Assembly (NCBI GenBank): GCA_035534855.1
Contig: DATLRD010000031.1
Location: 5,041 to 69,040 of the forward strand
Direction: 5' to 3'
Source: DATARH01 sp035534855
GTDB lineage: Bacteria; Pseudomonadota; Alphaproteobacteria; ATCC43930; CGMCC-115725
Length of the DNA: 64,000 nt
Shown here piece by piece: positions 1-8,784 of this stretch (its first letter is position 1; every line of letters starts with the position of its first letter). The notes under the pieces are model-generated. The model saw only the letters and a program-made list of their open reading frames with translations, was not told the DNA's origin and ran no database searches. The translations under genes and the position numbers were made by a program.

Positions 1-1272
1 CGATTGCTCGCCGAGCCAGGCGGCGAAAACGTTGCGCCCGTGGAGCCGTTCGGCCGGCACGGCGGCGAGTGCATCGATCGTCGCCTCCGCCGCCTCTGCC
101 GGCTCGGCCAGCGCGGTCGGGCAATTCATCGCCAGCACCGCATCGACCCCGTCGTCGTCGAACAGCGCGGCGAGCGCCGCGACATAGCGTGCACCCGAGG
201 CATCCCCGATCAGGTCCACCGGGTTGCCGCGGCTCCAGGTCGGCGGCAGCACGGCGTTGAGCCGCTCGACCGTCGCCGGCGACAGCGGCGACAGCGTGCC
301 GCCGGCTAGAACCAGCGCGTCGGCCGCAAGCACCCCGGCGCCGCCGCCGTTGGTCATGATCGCCAGCCGGTCGCCACGCTGGTCGCGGGTCAGCGCCAGC
401 GTCTCGGCGGCGTCGAACAGCTCTGCCATCGTGCCGACACGCAGCATGCCGGCGCGGCGGAACGCGGCTTCATAGACCGCGTCGGCGCCGGCGAGCGCGC
501 CGGTGTGCGAGCTGGCCGCCTTGGCGCCGGCGCTCGAGCGCCCGGCCTTCAGCACCAGCACCGGCTTGGTGCGTGCCGCCGCGCGCGCCGCCGACATGAA
601 TTTCCGGCCGTGCGTCACCGCCTCGACGTAGAGCAGGACCGCCGAGGTGTCCGGGTCGGTCGCGAGATAGTCGAGCATGTCGCCGAAATCGACATCGGCC
701 ATGTCGCCGAGCGACACGACGTAGGAAAACCCGATCTGCCGCGGCGCCGCCCAATCGAGCATCGCGGTGATCATCGCCCCCGACTGGCTGACAAAAGCGA
801 TGCCGCCCGGCGGCGGCGCCAGGTGCGAAAAGCTGGCGTCGAGGCCGAGGCGCGGCACCATGATGCCGACGCAGTTGGGACCGACGACGCGCAGCAGGTG
901 CGGCCTGGCGGCGTCCAGGATCTGCTGCTGCAATTCGCGGCCGTGCCCGCCCAGTTCGCCGAACCCGCCGGTGATGACCACGGCACCGCTGGTGCCGCGC
1001 ACGCCGAGCTCGGCTATCAGCCGCGGGATCGTCTCAGGCGGCGTGGCGATGACCGCCAGGTCGGGAGCCTGCGGCAGGGCAGCGACCGAGGGATAGACCG
1101 GCAGCCCGTCGATCTCGCTGTGATGCGGGTTGACCAGCATCAATTCGCCGTGAAACCCGCAGCGCCGCAGATTGCGCACGGCCAGCGCGCCAACCGAGCC
1201 GGCGCGCGGCGTCGCGCCGATCATCGCCACCGATCTGGCCGCGAAGATCTTGTCGAGGTTGCGGATGGACAT
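1..1272 (-). CDS. ADP-forming acyl/acetyl-CoA synthetase, partial (C-terminus beyond left edge)
   Basis: The reading frame is open from the ATG at 1272 to the window edge (424 codons). The first ~130 residues form a CoA-binding Rossmann domain. After it come the first and second ligase-CoA domains, with the SHTGALAG motif holding the expected phospho-histidine at about residue 256. Enzymes of this family interconvert acyl-CoA plus ADP plus phosphate with the free acid, CoA and ATP. Many have a C-terminal ATP-grasp domain and some a GNAT domain; neither can be judged here because the gene is cut. It points away from the CBS gene, leaving a divergent 120-bp promoter gap. The substrate is unknown. 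Confidence 0.88.
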   Translation of the reverse strand, partial: MSIRNLDKIFAARSVAMIGATPRAGSVGALAVRNLRRCGFHGELMLVNPHHSEIDGLPVYPSVAALPQAPDLAVIATPPETIPRLIAELGVRGTSGAVVITGGFGELGGHGRELQQQILDAARPHLLRVVGPNCVGIMVPRLGLDASFSHLAPPPGGIAFVSQSGAMITAMLDWAAPRQIGFSYVVSLGDMADVDFGDMLDYLATDPDTSAVLLYVEAVTHGRKFMSAARAAARTKPVLVLKAGRSSAGAKAASSHTGALAGADAVYEAAFRRAGMLRVGTMAELFDAAETLALTRDQRGDRLAIMTNGGGAGVLAADALVLAGGTLSPLSPATVERLNAVLPPTWSRGNPVDLIGDASGARYVAALAALFDDDGVDAVLAMNCPTALAEPAEAAEATIDALAAVPAERLHGRNVFAAWLGEQS

Positions 1273-1392
1273 CGGCGGCGTACCCTTTGCGAGCGGCTAT
1301 ACTGCCGCGACGCGGCAGCGGGCAAATTGATCCGGATCAATGGCCGCCGCACGGCGGACCCCTAATCTTCAAGCAAACAGCGGAGTTGCACG

Positions 1393-2100
1393 ATGAACGC
1401 TCGGGACATCATGACCGCGCCGGTGATTTCGGTAAGCCCCGACACGGCGATCGAAGAGGCAGCGCGGCTGATGGTCGAAAACCGCATCAGCGGGCTACCG
1501 GTCGTCGACGAGAACGGCGCCATCGTCGGCATCCTGACCGAAGGCGATCTCTTGCACCGCATCGAGCTCGGCACCGAGAAACAGCATTCCGGCTGGTATG
1601 GCCTGCTGTTCGGACCCGGCCGGTTGGCCGCAGAATATGTCCGCTCGCGGGCGCGACAGGTCGGCGAGATCATGACGTCCGACGTGTTCGCGGTGGCGCC
1701 GGAAACCAATCTCGCCGAGGTCACGGCGCTGATGGAAACCCGGCATGTCAAGCGAGTGCCGGTCGTCGAAGGCGGCCGGCTCGCCGGCATCGTCAGCCGC
1801 GCCAACCTGGTTGAAGCGCTGGCCAAGACGCTCGCCGCGCAGCATGAGGCGGCGATCGACGACGACGAAATCCGGGCGCGCATTCTCGCCGAGATCGAAA
1901 AGCAGCCTTGGGGGCCGCGGGAAAGCGTGACTGTCACGGTCAAGGACGGGGTCGTCGAGCTGCACGGCACGGTCGTCGACGAACGCGAGCGGGCGGCGCT
2001 GCGCGTCGCCGCCGAAAACCAGCCCGGCGTCAAATCGCTGCGCGACTACCTCGTATGGGTCGAGCCGAATTCGGGGATGGTGTTTCCGGCCGCCCAGTAG
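1393..2100 (+). CDS. CBS domain pair plus BON domain protein
   Basis: This 235-residue soluble protein has two CBS motifs (about residues 1-58 and 90-148), which usually form a Bateman module binding adenosine nucleotides. A BON domain follows (about 160-225), recognisable from the VTVTVKDGVVELHGTV segment; BON domains bind phospholipid or act as structural modules. The combination is common in alphaproteobacteria and is often linked to stress or energy sensing, but no specific ligand can be named. It stands alone, transcribed away from the acyl-CoA synthetase gene and converging on bdhA with only 13 bp between the stops. The start is the first ATG of the frame and fits the family N-terminus (NARDIMT). 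Confidence 0.9.
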   Translation: MNARDIMTAPVISVSPDTAIEEAARLMVENRISGLPVVDENGAIVGILTEGDLLHRIELGTEKQHSGWYGLLFGPGRLAAEYVRSRARQVGEIMTSDVFAVAPETNLAEVTALMETRHVKRVPVVEGGRLAGIVSRANLVEALAKTLAAQHEAAIDDDEIRARILAEIEKQPWGPRESVTVTVKDGVVELHGTVVDERERAALRVAAENQPGVKSLRDYLVWVEPNSGMVFPAAQ

Positions 2101-2113
2101 ACGCCACCCAAAG

Positions 2114-2896
2114 CTACTGGGCCACCCAGCCGCCGTCGATCGACAACGCCGCGCCGGTCATCGTCGTGGCACCGTCACCGCACAGGAACACCGCCAGCGC
2201 ACCGATCTTTTCCGGCGTCGTGTAGTCGAGCATCGGCTGCTTCTCGCGCAGGAGGTCGTCATGCGCCTGCGCGACCGGGATGCCCTGCGCCTTGGCCCGC
2301 GCCTCGATCTGCTGCTGCACCAGCGGGGTCAGCACCCAGCCGGGGCAGATCGCGTTGCAGGTGACGCCCTGGTTTGCGGTCTCGATCGCGATCACCTTGG
2401 TCAGCCCGACCAACCCGTGCTTGGCGGTGACATAGGCCGCCTTTTCGCCGCTGGCGACGAGGCCGTGCGCCGAGGCGATGTTGATGATGCGGCCCCATTT
2501 CTTCGCCAGCATGTGCGGCAGCGCCGCCTTCGATGCGTGAAACGCGGCCGACAGGTTGATCGCGATCACCGCGTCCCATTTCTCCTCGGGGAAATCGACG
2601 ACCTTGGCGACGTGCTGGATGCCGGCGTTGTTGACCAGGATGTCGACCCCGCCCATCTGCTGCGCCGTTGCCGCGACGAGGTCGCGGATTTGCGCCGGCT
2701 TGGTCATGTCGGCGCCGTTGTATCCGACGCGCACACCATGCCGCTCGGCAAGCCCGGCGCGCAGGTGCTCGATCGCCTGGCCGTCGCCGAACCCGTTGAG
2801 CATCACATCGCTTCCCTCGGCGGCGAGCGCGCCGGCGAGCGCCAGCCCGATCCCGCTGGTCGAGCCGGTGACGATCGCGACCTTGCTCTTCAACAT
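2114..2896 (-). CDS. bdhA: D-3-hydroxybutyrate dehydrogenase (short-chain dehydrogenase)
   Basis: The 260-residue protein is a classical short-chain dehydrogenase with the TGSTSGIG nucleotide-binding loop (residues 10-17), NNAG at 89-92 and the catalytic set S142, Y155 and K159. The sequence around LNGFGD and QHVAKVVDFPEEKWD is typical of NAD-dependent 3-hydroxybutyrate dehydrogenase, which oxidises 3-hydroxybutyrate to acetoacetate during polyhydroxybutyrate use. The start ATG shares one base with the stop of the upstream cyclase gene (TGATG), so the two are probably translationally coupled. A phasin-like gene at 29308 supports the idea that the organism stores polyhydroxyalkanoate. Confidence 0.93.
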   Translation of the reverse strand: MLKSKVAIVTGSTSGIGLALAGALAAEGSDVMLNGFGDGQAIEHLRAGLAERHGVRVGYNGADMTKPAQIRDLVAATAQQMGGVDILVNNAGIQHVAKVVDFPEEKWDAVIAINLSAAFHASKAALPHMLAKKWGRIINIASAHGLVASGEKAAYVTAKHGLVGLTKVIAIETANQGVTCNAICPGWVLTPLVQQQIEARAKAQGIPVAQAHDDLLREKQPMLDYTTPEKIGALAVFLCGDGATTMTGAALSIDGGWVAQ

Positions 2897-4707
2897 CAGC
2901 CTTCTCCCACCTCAGTCTTCGCCGGTACCCGGCGCAGCCGGACCGGCTCCCGGAACCCCTTTACTGCGGCGGTCTCCTCGCGCGCGCCGAGCGGGCACAG
3001 CATCGCGGCAACCTCCGACTCCTGCGCCATCGTCTCCGACAGCACGATGTCCCCGCCGCCGCTCTCGCCTTGCAAACGCGCCGCCAGATTGACCGTGCGC
3101 CCGAAATAGTCGAGCCGGTCGTTGAGTGTCACGGCGATGCACGGCCCGCAATGCACCCCGAGCTTGACGATGATCGTGCCCTCGTCGACACCGAGCCCCT
3201 TGTTGAACGCGGCGATGTCGGCGCGGATTGCGAGCGCCGCCCGCAGCGCGTCGCCCGGGTTGCTGAATGCCGCCATTACCGCATCGCCGATGGTCTTGAC
3301 CACCGCGCCGTCGTGCCGGCGCACCGCCCCGGTCAGCACTGCGTAATGCTCGCGCACCCAGCCGTAGGCGCGCGCGTCGCCGGCCCGATCGTAAAGCTCG
3401 CTCGACCCCTTGATATCGGTGAACAACAGCGCGACGCGGCGGACTTCGACCTGGTCGCCGGGGCGCAGCACGGCATCGGCAAACAGGTCGCGAAACGCCT
3501 GCATCGTCGTGACTTCGTGGGCGGTCAGCGCATCGGCGGCCCAGGCGCGGTCCTCGATGACCAGCACCCGCGCCGCCGAGCCGGCATTTCGCGCGCGCAC
3601 CTGCCCAGGCGCGCCGCCCTCGCCCAGCAGCGGGTCGTCGTCGGTCAGCGTGATCTCGGGCACGACCCCGCCCGCGACGCGAAAATCGGCGCTTCCGACA
3701 GGCTCGATCGTGCGCGCGCGATAGGCGCCGTCGGGCAGGTCGGCCGCCAGCGTCACCGCCGCGCCCGGCGCCAGCGGGTGCTGTACCTTGACGTGCGCGT
3801 TGTCGAGCGCGCTTGCCAGGCAGTAGCCGCCGATGCCGAGCGCGCGGATATCGTCGGCCGGCTCGAACGTGACCTCGACGTTCTGCGTGAAGTCGCGGTC
3901 GTAATCGATGTTGCAGCTCGGGCAGTGCGCCCCTTGCGGCAGCTTGTCGAGGCTTGGCGCAACCAGCTTCGCGCCGCGGCAGCGCGGGCACAGCAGGTCC
4001 CAGCGCAGCGCCAAGAGCCCGCTCTTCGCCGCGGCCAGAAAGGTTTCGATGACCGTGCGCGGCTCCGCCCCCCAGCGCCGCGCCAGCGCCCGCGGCCGCA
4101 TCCGCGACAGGTCGTGCTCGGTCGCGCCGAGCAGATAATCCGCCAGCTTCTCAGCCTCGCCATAGCCCTGTTCGACGAGGGTTCGCGCCTGCGCCGCCAC
4201 GCGCCGCCGCACTATCGCCGGAATGTCGGGCGGCGCTTCCTCGAACCCGCGCGGTTCGCCCGCTGCGGCGAGCGCCGCCGCCTCGCGGTAGAGCCGGCCG
4301 AGCCCCGGACCAAAGCGCCAGCGCAGCACGAGCGCCACCGGCAGTGCCGCGAGCAGGCCGCCGGTCTCGATCCGTAGGCGATAGCGCGCCCGCGTGCCGC
4401 CCGGTTCGGGGTCGAGGGTGATCTCGGCGCTGACGGCGCGCACCGGGCCGCGATGAAACGCGCGGCGGTGGGCGTAGCGCCGGCCGGCAACCCATTCCGG
4501 CACGCCTTCGTCCCACGTCAGGTGCATTCCGAAGCGCCGCGTCTCGCCGGTGCGCCGCACCGTACCGTCGGGCTGCGCCGTATCGGTAACGGTGTAGCGC
4601 GGCAGGCCCAGCGCCTCGTTAAGCCGCGCGGTGTCGGCGAGGTACGGCCACAGCGCATCGGGCGGGCTCGGGAAATGCCACTCCCAGACCCGTTCGACGA
4701 CCCGCAT
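2896..4707 (-). CDS. Class III adenylate/guanylate cyclase with N-terminal SRPBCC and zinc-ribbon/DUF5939-like region
   Basis: A 603-residue protein with three parts. Residues ~1-150 look like a polyketide-cyclase/START-type (SRPBCC) ligand pocket. A middle region (~160-410) has two CxxC pairs (CPRC, CPSC), suggesting a zinc ribbon inside a DUF5939-like segment. The C-terminal ~180 residues form a class III cyclase domain. That domain keeps both metal aspartates (in LLFTDIKGSS and TIGDAVM), the lysine before TIGD and the Asp/Asn/Arg set in DYFGRTVNLAARL, so it should be catalytically active, probably as an adenylate cyclase. No membrane segment is seen. It overlaps the bdhA start by one base, tying a nucleotide signal to ketone body metabolism. 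Confidence 0.88.
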   Translation of the reverse strand: MRVVERVWEWHFPSPPDALWPYLADTARLNEALGLPRYTVTDTAQPDGTVRRTGETRRFGMHLTWDEGVPEWVAGRRYAHRRAFHRGPVRAVSAEITLDPEPGGTRARYRLRIETGGLLAALPVALVLRWRFGPGLGRLYREAAALAAAGEPRGFEEAPPDIPAIVRRRVAAQARTLVEQGYGEAEKLADYLLGATEHDLSRMRPRALARRWGAEPRTVIETFLAAAKSGLLALRWDLLCPRCRGAKLVAPSLDKLPQGAHCPSCNIDYDRDFTQNVEVTFEPADDIRALGIGGYCLASALDNAHVKVQHPLAPGAAVTLAADLPDGAYRARTIEPVGSADFRVAGGVVPEITLTDDDPLLGEGGAPGQVRARNAGSAARVLVIEDRAWAADALTAHEVTTMQAFRDLFADAVLRPGDQVEVRRVALLFTDIKGSSELYDRAGDARAYGWVREHYAVLTGAVRRHDGAVVKTIGDAVMAAFSNPGDALRAALAIRADIAAFNKGLGVDEGTIIVKLGVHCGPCIAVTLNDRLDYFGRTVNLAARLQGESGGGDIVLSETMAQESEVAAMLCPLGAREETAAVKGFREPVRLRRVPAKTEVGEG

Positions 4708-4822
4708 CCGTTCCCCCGCCGCGGCTTTTCGAGCACACTCTAGCCCGCAACCGCGCCGGTTCCTATCGCAACCCCGCTGGATCGCATTTGCATCGCGCGC
4801 GCCGCCGGGCTAAGCAGACGCC

Positions 4823-5164
4823 ATGCCACCGAAACGCAACCCGCTGGGCCTCAACCCGCTCCAGCTCAAGACGCTGACCCTGTTGCAGGAGTTGGCGCGG
4901 ATCGCCGGCAAACCGCCGGCCGACGACGAGCCGGGCGTCGCCATCACCGAATTGCCCGACCCGCACGGCGACCATTTCCATATGGGCGAAGCCGTCGTCG
5001 CGGCGCGCGACGCGACCGGGCTGCGCAACCCCTCTGTCTGGACCGCGCTCGAACGCAAGGGCCTGATCCGTCCGAAGCTGCCCGACGCGGTGATCGTGAC
5101 CCCGCTCGGCCAGGAATACGACACCGGCCTCAAGGATGCGATCCTGCACAAGAGCGGGCATTAG
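4823..5164 (+). CDS. Conserved hypothetical small protein
   Basis: A 113-residue soluble protein with no motif I can assign. The first third is Pro/Leu-rich (NPLGLNPLQLKTLTLLQELA). A stretch with HGDHFHMGEAVV is unusual for its three closely spaced histidines. The C-terminal half (WTALERKGLIRP followed by VIVTPLGQEYD) resembles the winged-helix style of small DNA-binding proteins, but this is weak. Codon use matches its neighbours, the ATG lies 16 codons before the helix-like region, and the frame ends 9 bp before the convergent HAD gene. I think it is a real gene of unknown function. Confidence 0.75.
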   Translation: MPPKRNPLGLNPLQLKTLTLLQELARIAGKPPADDEPGVAITELPDPHGDHFHMGEAVVAARDATGLRNPSVWTALERKGLIRPKLPDAVIVTPLGQEYDTGLKDAILHKSGH

Positions 5165-5173
5165 CGCCGCGAG

Positions 5174-6034
5174 TCACCACACGAAGCGCTGGGTCACCCC
5201 GACCGGGTTGAGCCCGGCGGTGTCGAGCGCCGCGGCGACGCGGCCGGGGTCGAGCGCCCCGCCCTCGCCAAACTCGCCGGCATGCACCCCGCCGGTGACG
5301 AAGAGGCTGGCGATGCCGGCCGCCTTGGCCCCGGCGATATCGGTGCGCAGCGAATCGCCGATCGCCAGGAGACGTGTCTTGTCGGCGATGCTGAGCAGCG
5401 ACAGACAGCTTTCATAAACCGACGGGTGCGGCTTACCGTGCCAGCGCACGGTGCCGCCGATCGCTTCGTAATGCTGCGCCAGCGCCCCGGCGCACAGCGC
5501 CGGCCTGCCGGCGTGCATGACGACGAGGTCGGGGTTTGCGCACACCATCGGCAGCCGGCGCGCAGCCGCGGCGCGCAGCACCGGGTCGTAATCGGCGATC
5601 GTGTCGTCCCACCCGGCCGGGCCGGTGTTGAGGATGAAGTCGGCGGCCTCGACCGTATCGACGATCGCCAGCCCCAGCCCCTCGCGGATTTCGAGATCGC
5701 GGTCGGAGCAGATGTGCAGACAGCTTCGGCCGAGCGCGGCATAGAACGGGTCGTCGCTCCGGTGCAGGTACTGCCACGCCTCTTCGCCCGACGACATGAT
5801 CCCGTGATAGAGCCGCGCCGGCACGCCGATCGCGGCGATGCGGCGGCCGACATCATCGGACCGCCGCGGCGCGTTCGACAGCAGCACGACGCGCTTTCCG
5901 CCGCCGATGAGCCGCTCCATGCAGTCGAGCACGCCGGGAAACGGCGCCACGCCGTCATGCACCACCCCCCACAGATCGAGGATGAACCCGTCATACTCGG
6001 CGGCCAGTTCGTGCATCCCGGCGATCATTTCCAC
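5174..6034 (-). CDS. HAD superfamily class IIA phosphatase (TIGR01459/NagD-like)
   Basis: The motif I aspartates lie in FILDLWGVVHDG, followed by motif II (VVLLSNAPRRS) and the class IIA cap. The GKPHPSVY segment and GDSLRTDIAGAK give motifs III and IV, so all catalytic residues are present. NagD-like proteins dephosphorylate small sugar phosphates or nucleotides; the substrate here is unknown. I place the start at the GTG at 6034, because GAGGGAG sits five bases upstream. An ATG at 6028 or the longer frame from the ATG at 6058 is also possible. An interspersed repeat lies just upstream and separates the gene from pyrD. Confidence 0.85.
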   Translation of the reverse strand: MEMIAGMHELAAEYDGFILDLWGVVHDGVAPFPGVLDCMERLIGGGKRVVLLSNAPRRSDDVGRRIAAIGVPARLYHGIMSSGEEAWQYLHRSDDPFYAALGRSCLHICSDRDLEIREGLGLAIVDTVEAADFILNTGPAGWDDTIADYDPVLRAAAARRLPMVCANPDLVVMHAGRPALCAGALAQHYEAIGGTVRWHGKPHPSVYESCLSLLSIADKTRLLAIGDSLRTDIAGAKAAGIASLFVTGGVHAGEFGEGGALDPGRVAAALDTAGLNPVGVTQRFVW

Positions 6035-6059
6035 GGTCACTCCCTCGCCTCTCCGCATC

Positions 6060-6127
6060 GTCGTCCCGGCGCAGGCGCAGGCCGGGACCCACGCCTGCCG
6101 TGGATACCGGCCTTCGCCGGTATGACG
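6060..6127. repeat. Interspersed intergenic repeat, copy A
   Basis: This 68-bp stretch lies between the HAD gene and pyrD. On the minus strand it would read VIPAKAGIHGRRG, the well-known false peptide of a dispersed palindromic element in many proteobacteria. The two arms CCGGCGCAGGC/GCAGGCCGG and GCCTTCGCCGG form hairpins. It is probably non-coding. Copy B lies at 39960. Confidence 0.7.
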
Positions 6128-6154
6128 AGTATAGAGGGCCTCAGCCGTTGCCGC

Positions 6155-7210
6155 TCACGCCTTGCACCCGCTGCCGACCGCCTCGGCGACCGTCGTGAAC
6201 CCGTCGCGCCGCAACAGGTCGGCGAGCCCCTGTTTGATCCGCGGCACCAGCCCCGCCCCGGCGAATACCAGCCCGGTATATAGCTGCACCAGCGACGCGC
6301 CGGCGCGGATCTTGGCGTAGGCGTCCTCGGCACTGGCGATCCCGCCGACGCCAACCAGCGGGATGCGCCCCTCAGTCAGCCGGTAAATCTCGGCAAGCAC
6401 CGCCGTCGAGCAGGCCAACAGCGGCCGGCCGCTGAGCCCGCCGGCCTCGCCGGCTGCGGCGCTCTTCAGCCCGCCCGGGCGGGCGATCGTCGTGTTGGCG
6501 ACAATGATCCCGTCGACCGCGCGCTCCAGCGCCACTGCGGCGATATCAGCGGCCTCCCTGGGGCCGAGATCGGGGGCGATCTTGATCAGCAGCGGCACCG
6601 CGACGCCGCTGTCGTGCCGGGCCACCAGCACCGCCGCGACCAGCGCATCGAGCGCCTCGCGCGCCTGCAGATCGCGCAGCCCCGGGGTGTTGGGCGACGA
6701 GACGTTGACGACGAGGTAATCCGCCAGCGGCGCCGCGCGCCGCACGCCTGCGGCATAATCGGCAGCGGCATCGGTGCTGTCGCGGTTCTTGCCCAGGTTG
6801 ACCCCGACGATGCCGCGCCGCTGTCGCTTCCCAAGCCGCGCGACGACGCCTCCGAGCCCGCCGCTGTTGAACCCCAGCCGGTTGATCAGCGCCTCGTCCT
6901 CGACGAGGCGAAACAGCCGCGGCTTCGGATTGCCCGGCTGCGGCCGCGGCGTCACCGTGCCGATCTCGACAAAGCCGAAGCCCAGCCGCAGCAACGCGTC
7001 GGGCACGCGGGCGTCCTTGTCGAGCCCCGCCGCCAGCCCGACCGGATTGGGAAAATCACGGCCCCACAGGGTTTGCGCGAGGCTCGGCGGGTCCATTGCT
7101 GCCGCGGCGCCGGCGAGCCCCCATTCGAGGGCGCGCAGCGTCAGTTCGTGCGCGGTCTCCGGCGGCAGCGCGAACAGCAGTGGCCGGATCAGCGGATAGA
7201 AATCAGGCAC
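6155..7210 (-). CDS. pyrD: Dihydroorotate dehydrogenase, quinone-dependent class 2
   Basis: A 351-residue enzyme oxidising dihydroorotate to orotate in pyrimidine synthesis, with electrons passed to quinone at the inner membrane. The N-terminal helices (FYPLIRPLLFALPPETAHELT) are the class 2 membrane-associating segment. NPVGLAAGLDKD, the FMN loop and the class 2 catalytic serine in NVSSPNTPGLRDLQ are all present. The open frame runs much further upstream, but that part is an out-of-frame reading of the preceding gene. The GTG at 7210 fits the family start and lies 5 bp after the stop of the hydratase-like gene. Confidence 0.95.
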   Translation of the reverse strand: MPDFYPLIRPLLFALPPETAHELTLRALEWGLAGAAAAMDPPSLAQTLWGRDFPNPVGLAAGLDKDARVPDALLRLGFGFVEIGTVTPRPQPGNPKPRLFRLVEDEALINRLGFNSGGLGGVVARLGKRQRRGIVGVNLGKNRDSTDAAADYAAGVRRAAPLADYLVVNVSSPNTPGLRDLQAREALDALVAAVLVARHDSGVAVPLLIKIAPDLGPREAADIAAVALERAVDGIIVANTTIARPGGLKSAAAGEAGGLSGRPLLACSTAVLAEIYRLTEGRIPLVGVGGIASAEDAYAKIRAGASLVQLYTGLVFAGAGLVPRIKQGLADLLRRDGFTTVAEAVGSGCKA

Positions 7211-7215
7211 GCCAC

Positions 7216-8001
7216 TCAGCTCAGCACCAGCTCGGCCTGTCCCAAGCCGTCGATCGTCACGACGCAATCGTCGCCGGCCGCCGGAAACTGCGTCGCGACC
7301 AGGCTGCCGGTCATCACCACCTGCCCGCGCCGCAGCGGGTTGCCCTCGGCGGCGCGGCGGTTGGCGAGCCAGGCGAGTGCGTTGAGCGGGTGGCCGAGCG
7401 CGTCGGCGCCGACCCCCGCGCCGATCTCGCGGCCGTTGATCGCCAGCCGTGCGGCCACTTCGCCGAGTTCGCGCCGCCGCCAGTCGCGTACCGGTGGGCC
7501 GAGCACGATCCCGGCGTTCCACGCATTGCCGGCAATCAGCGCCGCCGCGGTGATGCGCTTGTAGTCGTAGCGCAAATCCTCGATCAGCTCGATCGCGGCC
7601 ATACAGCTTTCGACCGCGCCGGAAACGCGCTCGCGGTCGCCGCCCTGCGGCAGATCCTCGCCGAGCCGCACCGCGATCTCGGTCTCGATCCCCAGCCGGC
7701 AGAAATCGGCAGCGCGCAGCCGCGCGGTGCCGTGATGCACCTCGTGGGTGAAGATCGCGCCATAGCAGGGCTCGTCGATCCCGCACAATTGCTGCATAAC
7801 CCTCGTGGTAATCGCGATCTTGAACCCGGCGACTGGCCCGCGCGGACCGGCCGCTGCGATCGCCTCATAGGCGGCGCGAACCGCATAAGCCTCGTCGAGG
7901 CCGGCGGGGCAAAGCTCGGCCGGCAGCACGTCGACCGGCCGCCGCTCGCGAAACAGCGCGACAATGCGTTCGGCCTTCTGGCATGGCGTCAGATCGGGCA
8001 T
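7216..8001 (-). CDS. 2-keto-4-pentenoate hydratase/fumarylacetoacetase family protein
   Basis: A 261-residue member of the MhpD-like hydratase group. GIETEIAVRLGEDLP and the AIELIEDLRYDYKR segment carry acidic residues that normally bind the divalent metal. GHPLNALAWLANR and the VVMTGSLVATQFPAAGD end are also characteristic. These enzymes hydrate 2-hydroxypenta-2,4-dienoate or act on related 2-keto acids in aromatic degradation. No ring-cleavage genes are nearby, so the substrate is open. The frame could start at 8043, but the ATG at 8001 has AGGAGG eight bases upstream and is preferred. The next gene, pyrD, begins 5 bp after its stop. Confidence 0.87.
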   Translation of the reverse strand: MPDLTPCQKAERIVALFRERRPVDVLPAELCPAGLDEAYAVRAAYEAIAAAGPRGPVAGFKIAITTRVMQQLCGIDEPCYGAIFTHEVHHGTARLRAADFCRLGIETEIAVRLGEDLPQGGDRERVSGAVESCMAAIELIEDLRYDYKRITAAALIAGNAWNAGIVLGPPVRDWRRRELGEVAARLAINGREIGAGVGADALGHPLNALAWLANRRAAEGNPLRRGQVVMTGSLVATQFPAAGDDCVVTIDGLGQAELVLS

Positions 8002-8119
8002 TCGGGGCGCCTCCTGGTTCCGCGCCGGTAGGGCGGGCGGCACGCCGGCACTTTATCTTGCCGGCTCTGTTAGCGGCACGTAGAAACGGCGGCGCGCCCG
8101 CCCGCAGCCCATCGGCATC

Positions 8120-8740
8120 ATGGACGCTCTTGTTCAATCCGTGCTTGAGTTTGTCGCCGCGCATAGCGGCTGGGCGGTCGTCGCGATGTTCATCGCGGCG
8201 TTCGGCGAATCGTTTGTCTTCGTCAGCCTGCTGTTTCCCGGAACCACGCTGCTGATCGCCGCCGGCACGCTGGTCTCAAAGGGCACCCTGCCCTATTGGC
8301 CGGTGCTGATCGGCTCGGTGGTCGGCGCGACGCTCGGCGACTGGGTGTCGTACTGGCTGGGTCGGCGCTTTGGCGGGAGCATTGCCCGGCTGTGGCCGTT
8401 CAGCCGCAACCCCGACATGCTGGGGCGCGGCATTCGCTTCTTTCAACGGAACGGCGGCAAGAGCGTCTTCATCGGCCGGTTCTTCGGCCCGCTGCGCGCG
8501 GTGATCCCGCTCGCCGCCGGGATCATGCAGATGCCGGGGGGATGGTTCGGCGTCGCCAATGTCGGCTCGGCGCTGGTCTGGGCGCCGATGCTGCTGTTTG
8601 CCGGCGATGTCGTCGGCAAGGCCGGCGAACGGATCATCGGCTCGGCCAATACCCTTGCGGTGCTGTTCGGTGGGATCACCGTGATCGGCATCGGCGGCCT
8701 CGCCTGGGCCGCGCTGCGCGCCCGCCGGCCCAAGCTCTAG
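8120..8740 (+). CDS. DedA family inner membrane protein
   Basis: The 206-residue protein has four to five hydrophobic segments (about residues 15-37, 45-70, 138-160 and 173-195). It also has the DedA core: FGESFVFVSLLFPGTTLLIAAG, then the GDWVSYWLGRRFG turn, and FFQRNGGKSVFIGRFFGPLRAVIPLAAG. The acidic and arginine residues of that core are intact. DedA proteins act as lipid (undecaprenyl phosphate or phospholipid) translocases and support membrane homeostasis. It stands alone between two minus-strand genes. Confidence 0.92.
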   Translation: MDALVQSVLEFVAAHSGWAVVAMFIAAFGESFVFVSLLFPGTTLLIAAGTLVSKGTLPYWPVLIGSVVGATLGDWVSYWLGRRFGGSIARLWPFSRNPDMLGRGIRFFQRNGGKSVFIGRFFGPLRAVIPLAAGIMQMPGGWFGVANVGSALVWAPMLLFAGDVVGKAGERIIGSANTLAVLFGGITVIGIGGLAWAALRARRPKL

Positions 8741-8784
8741 GAACGCCAACGCCTCACCGGTGCGATGCCGCTGTGTCTCGCGGC

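Noticed and set aside
7211..7786. N-terminal extension of pyrD of about 190 residues
   Set aside because: It reads the hydratase-like gene in another frame; the class 2 membrane helix begins exactly at the GTG at 7210.
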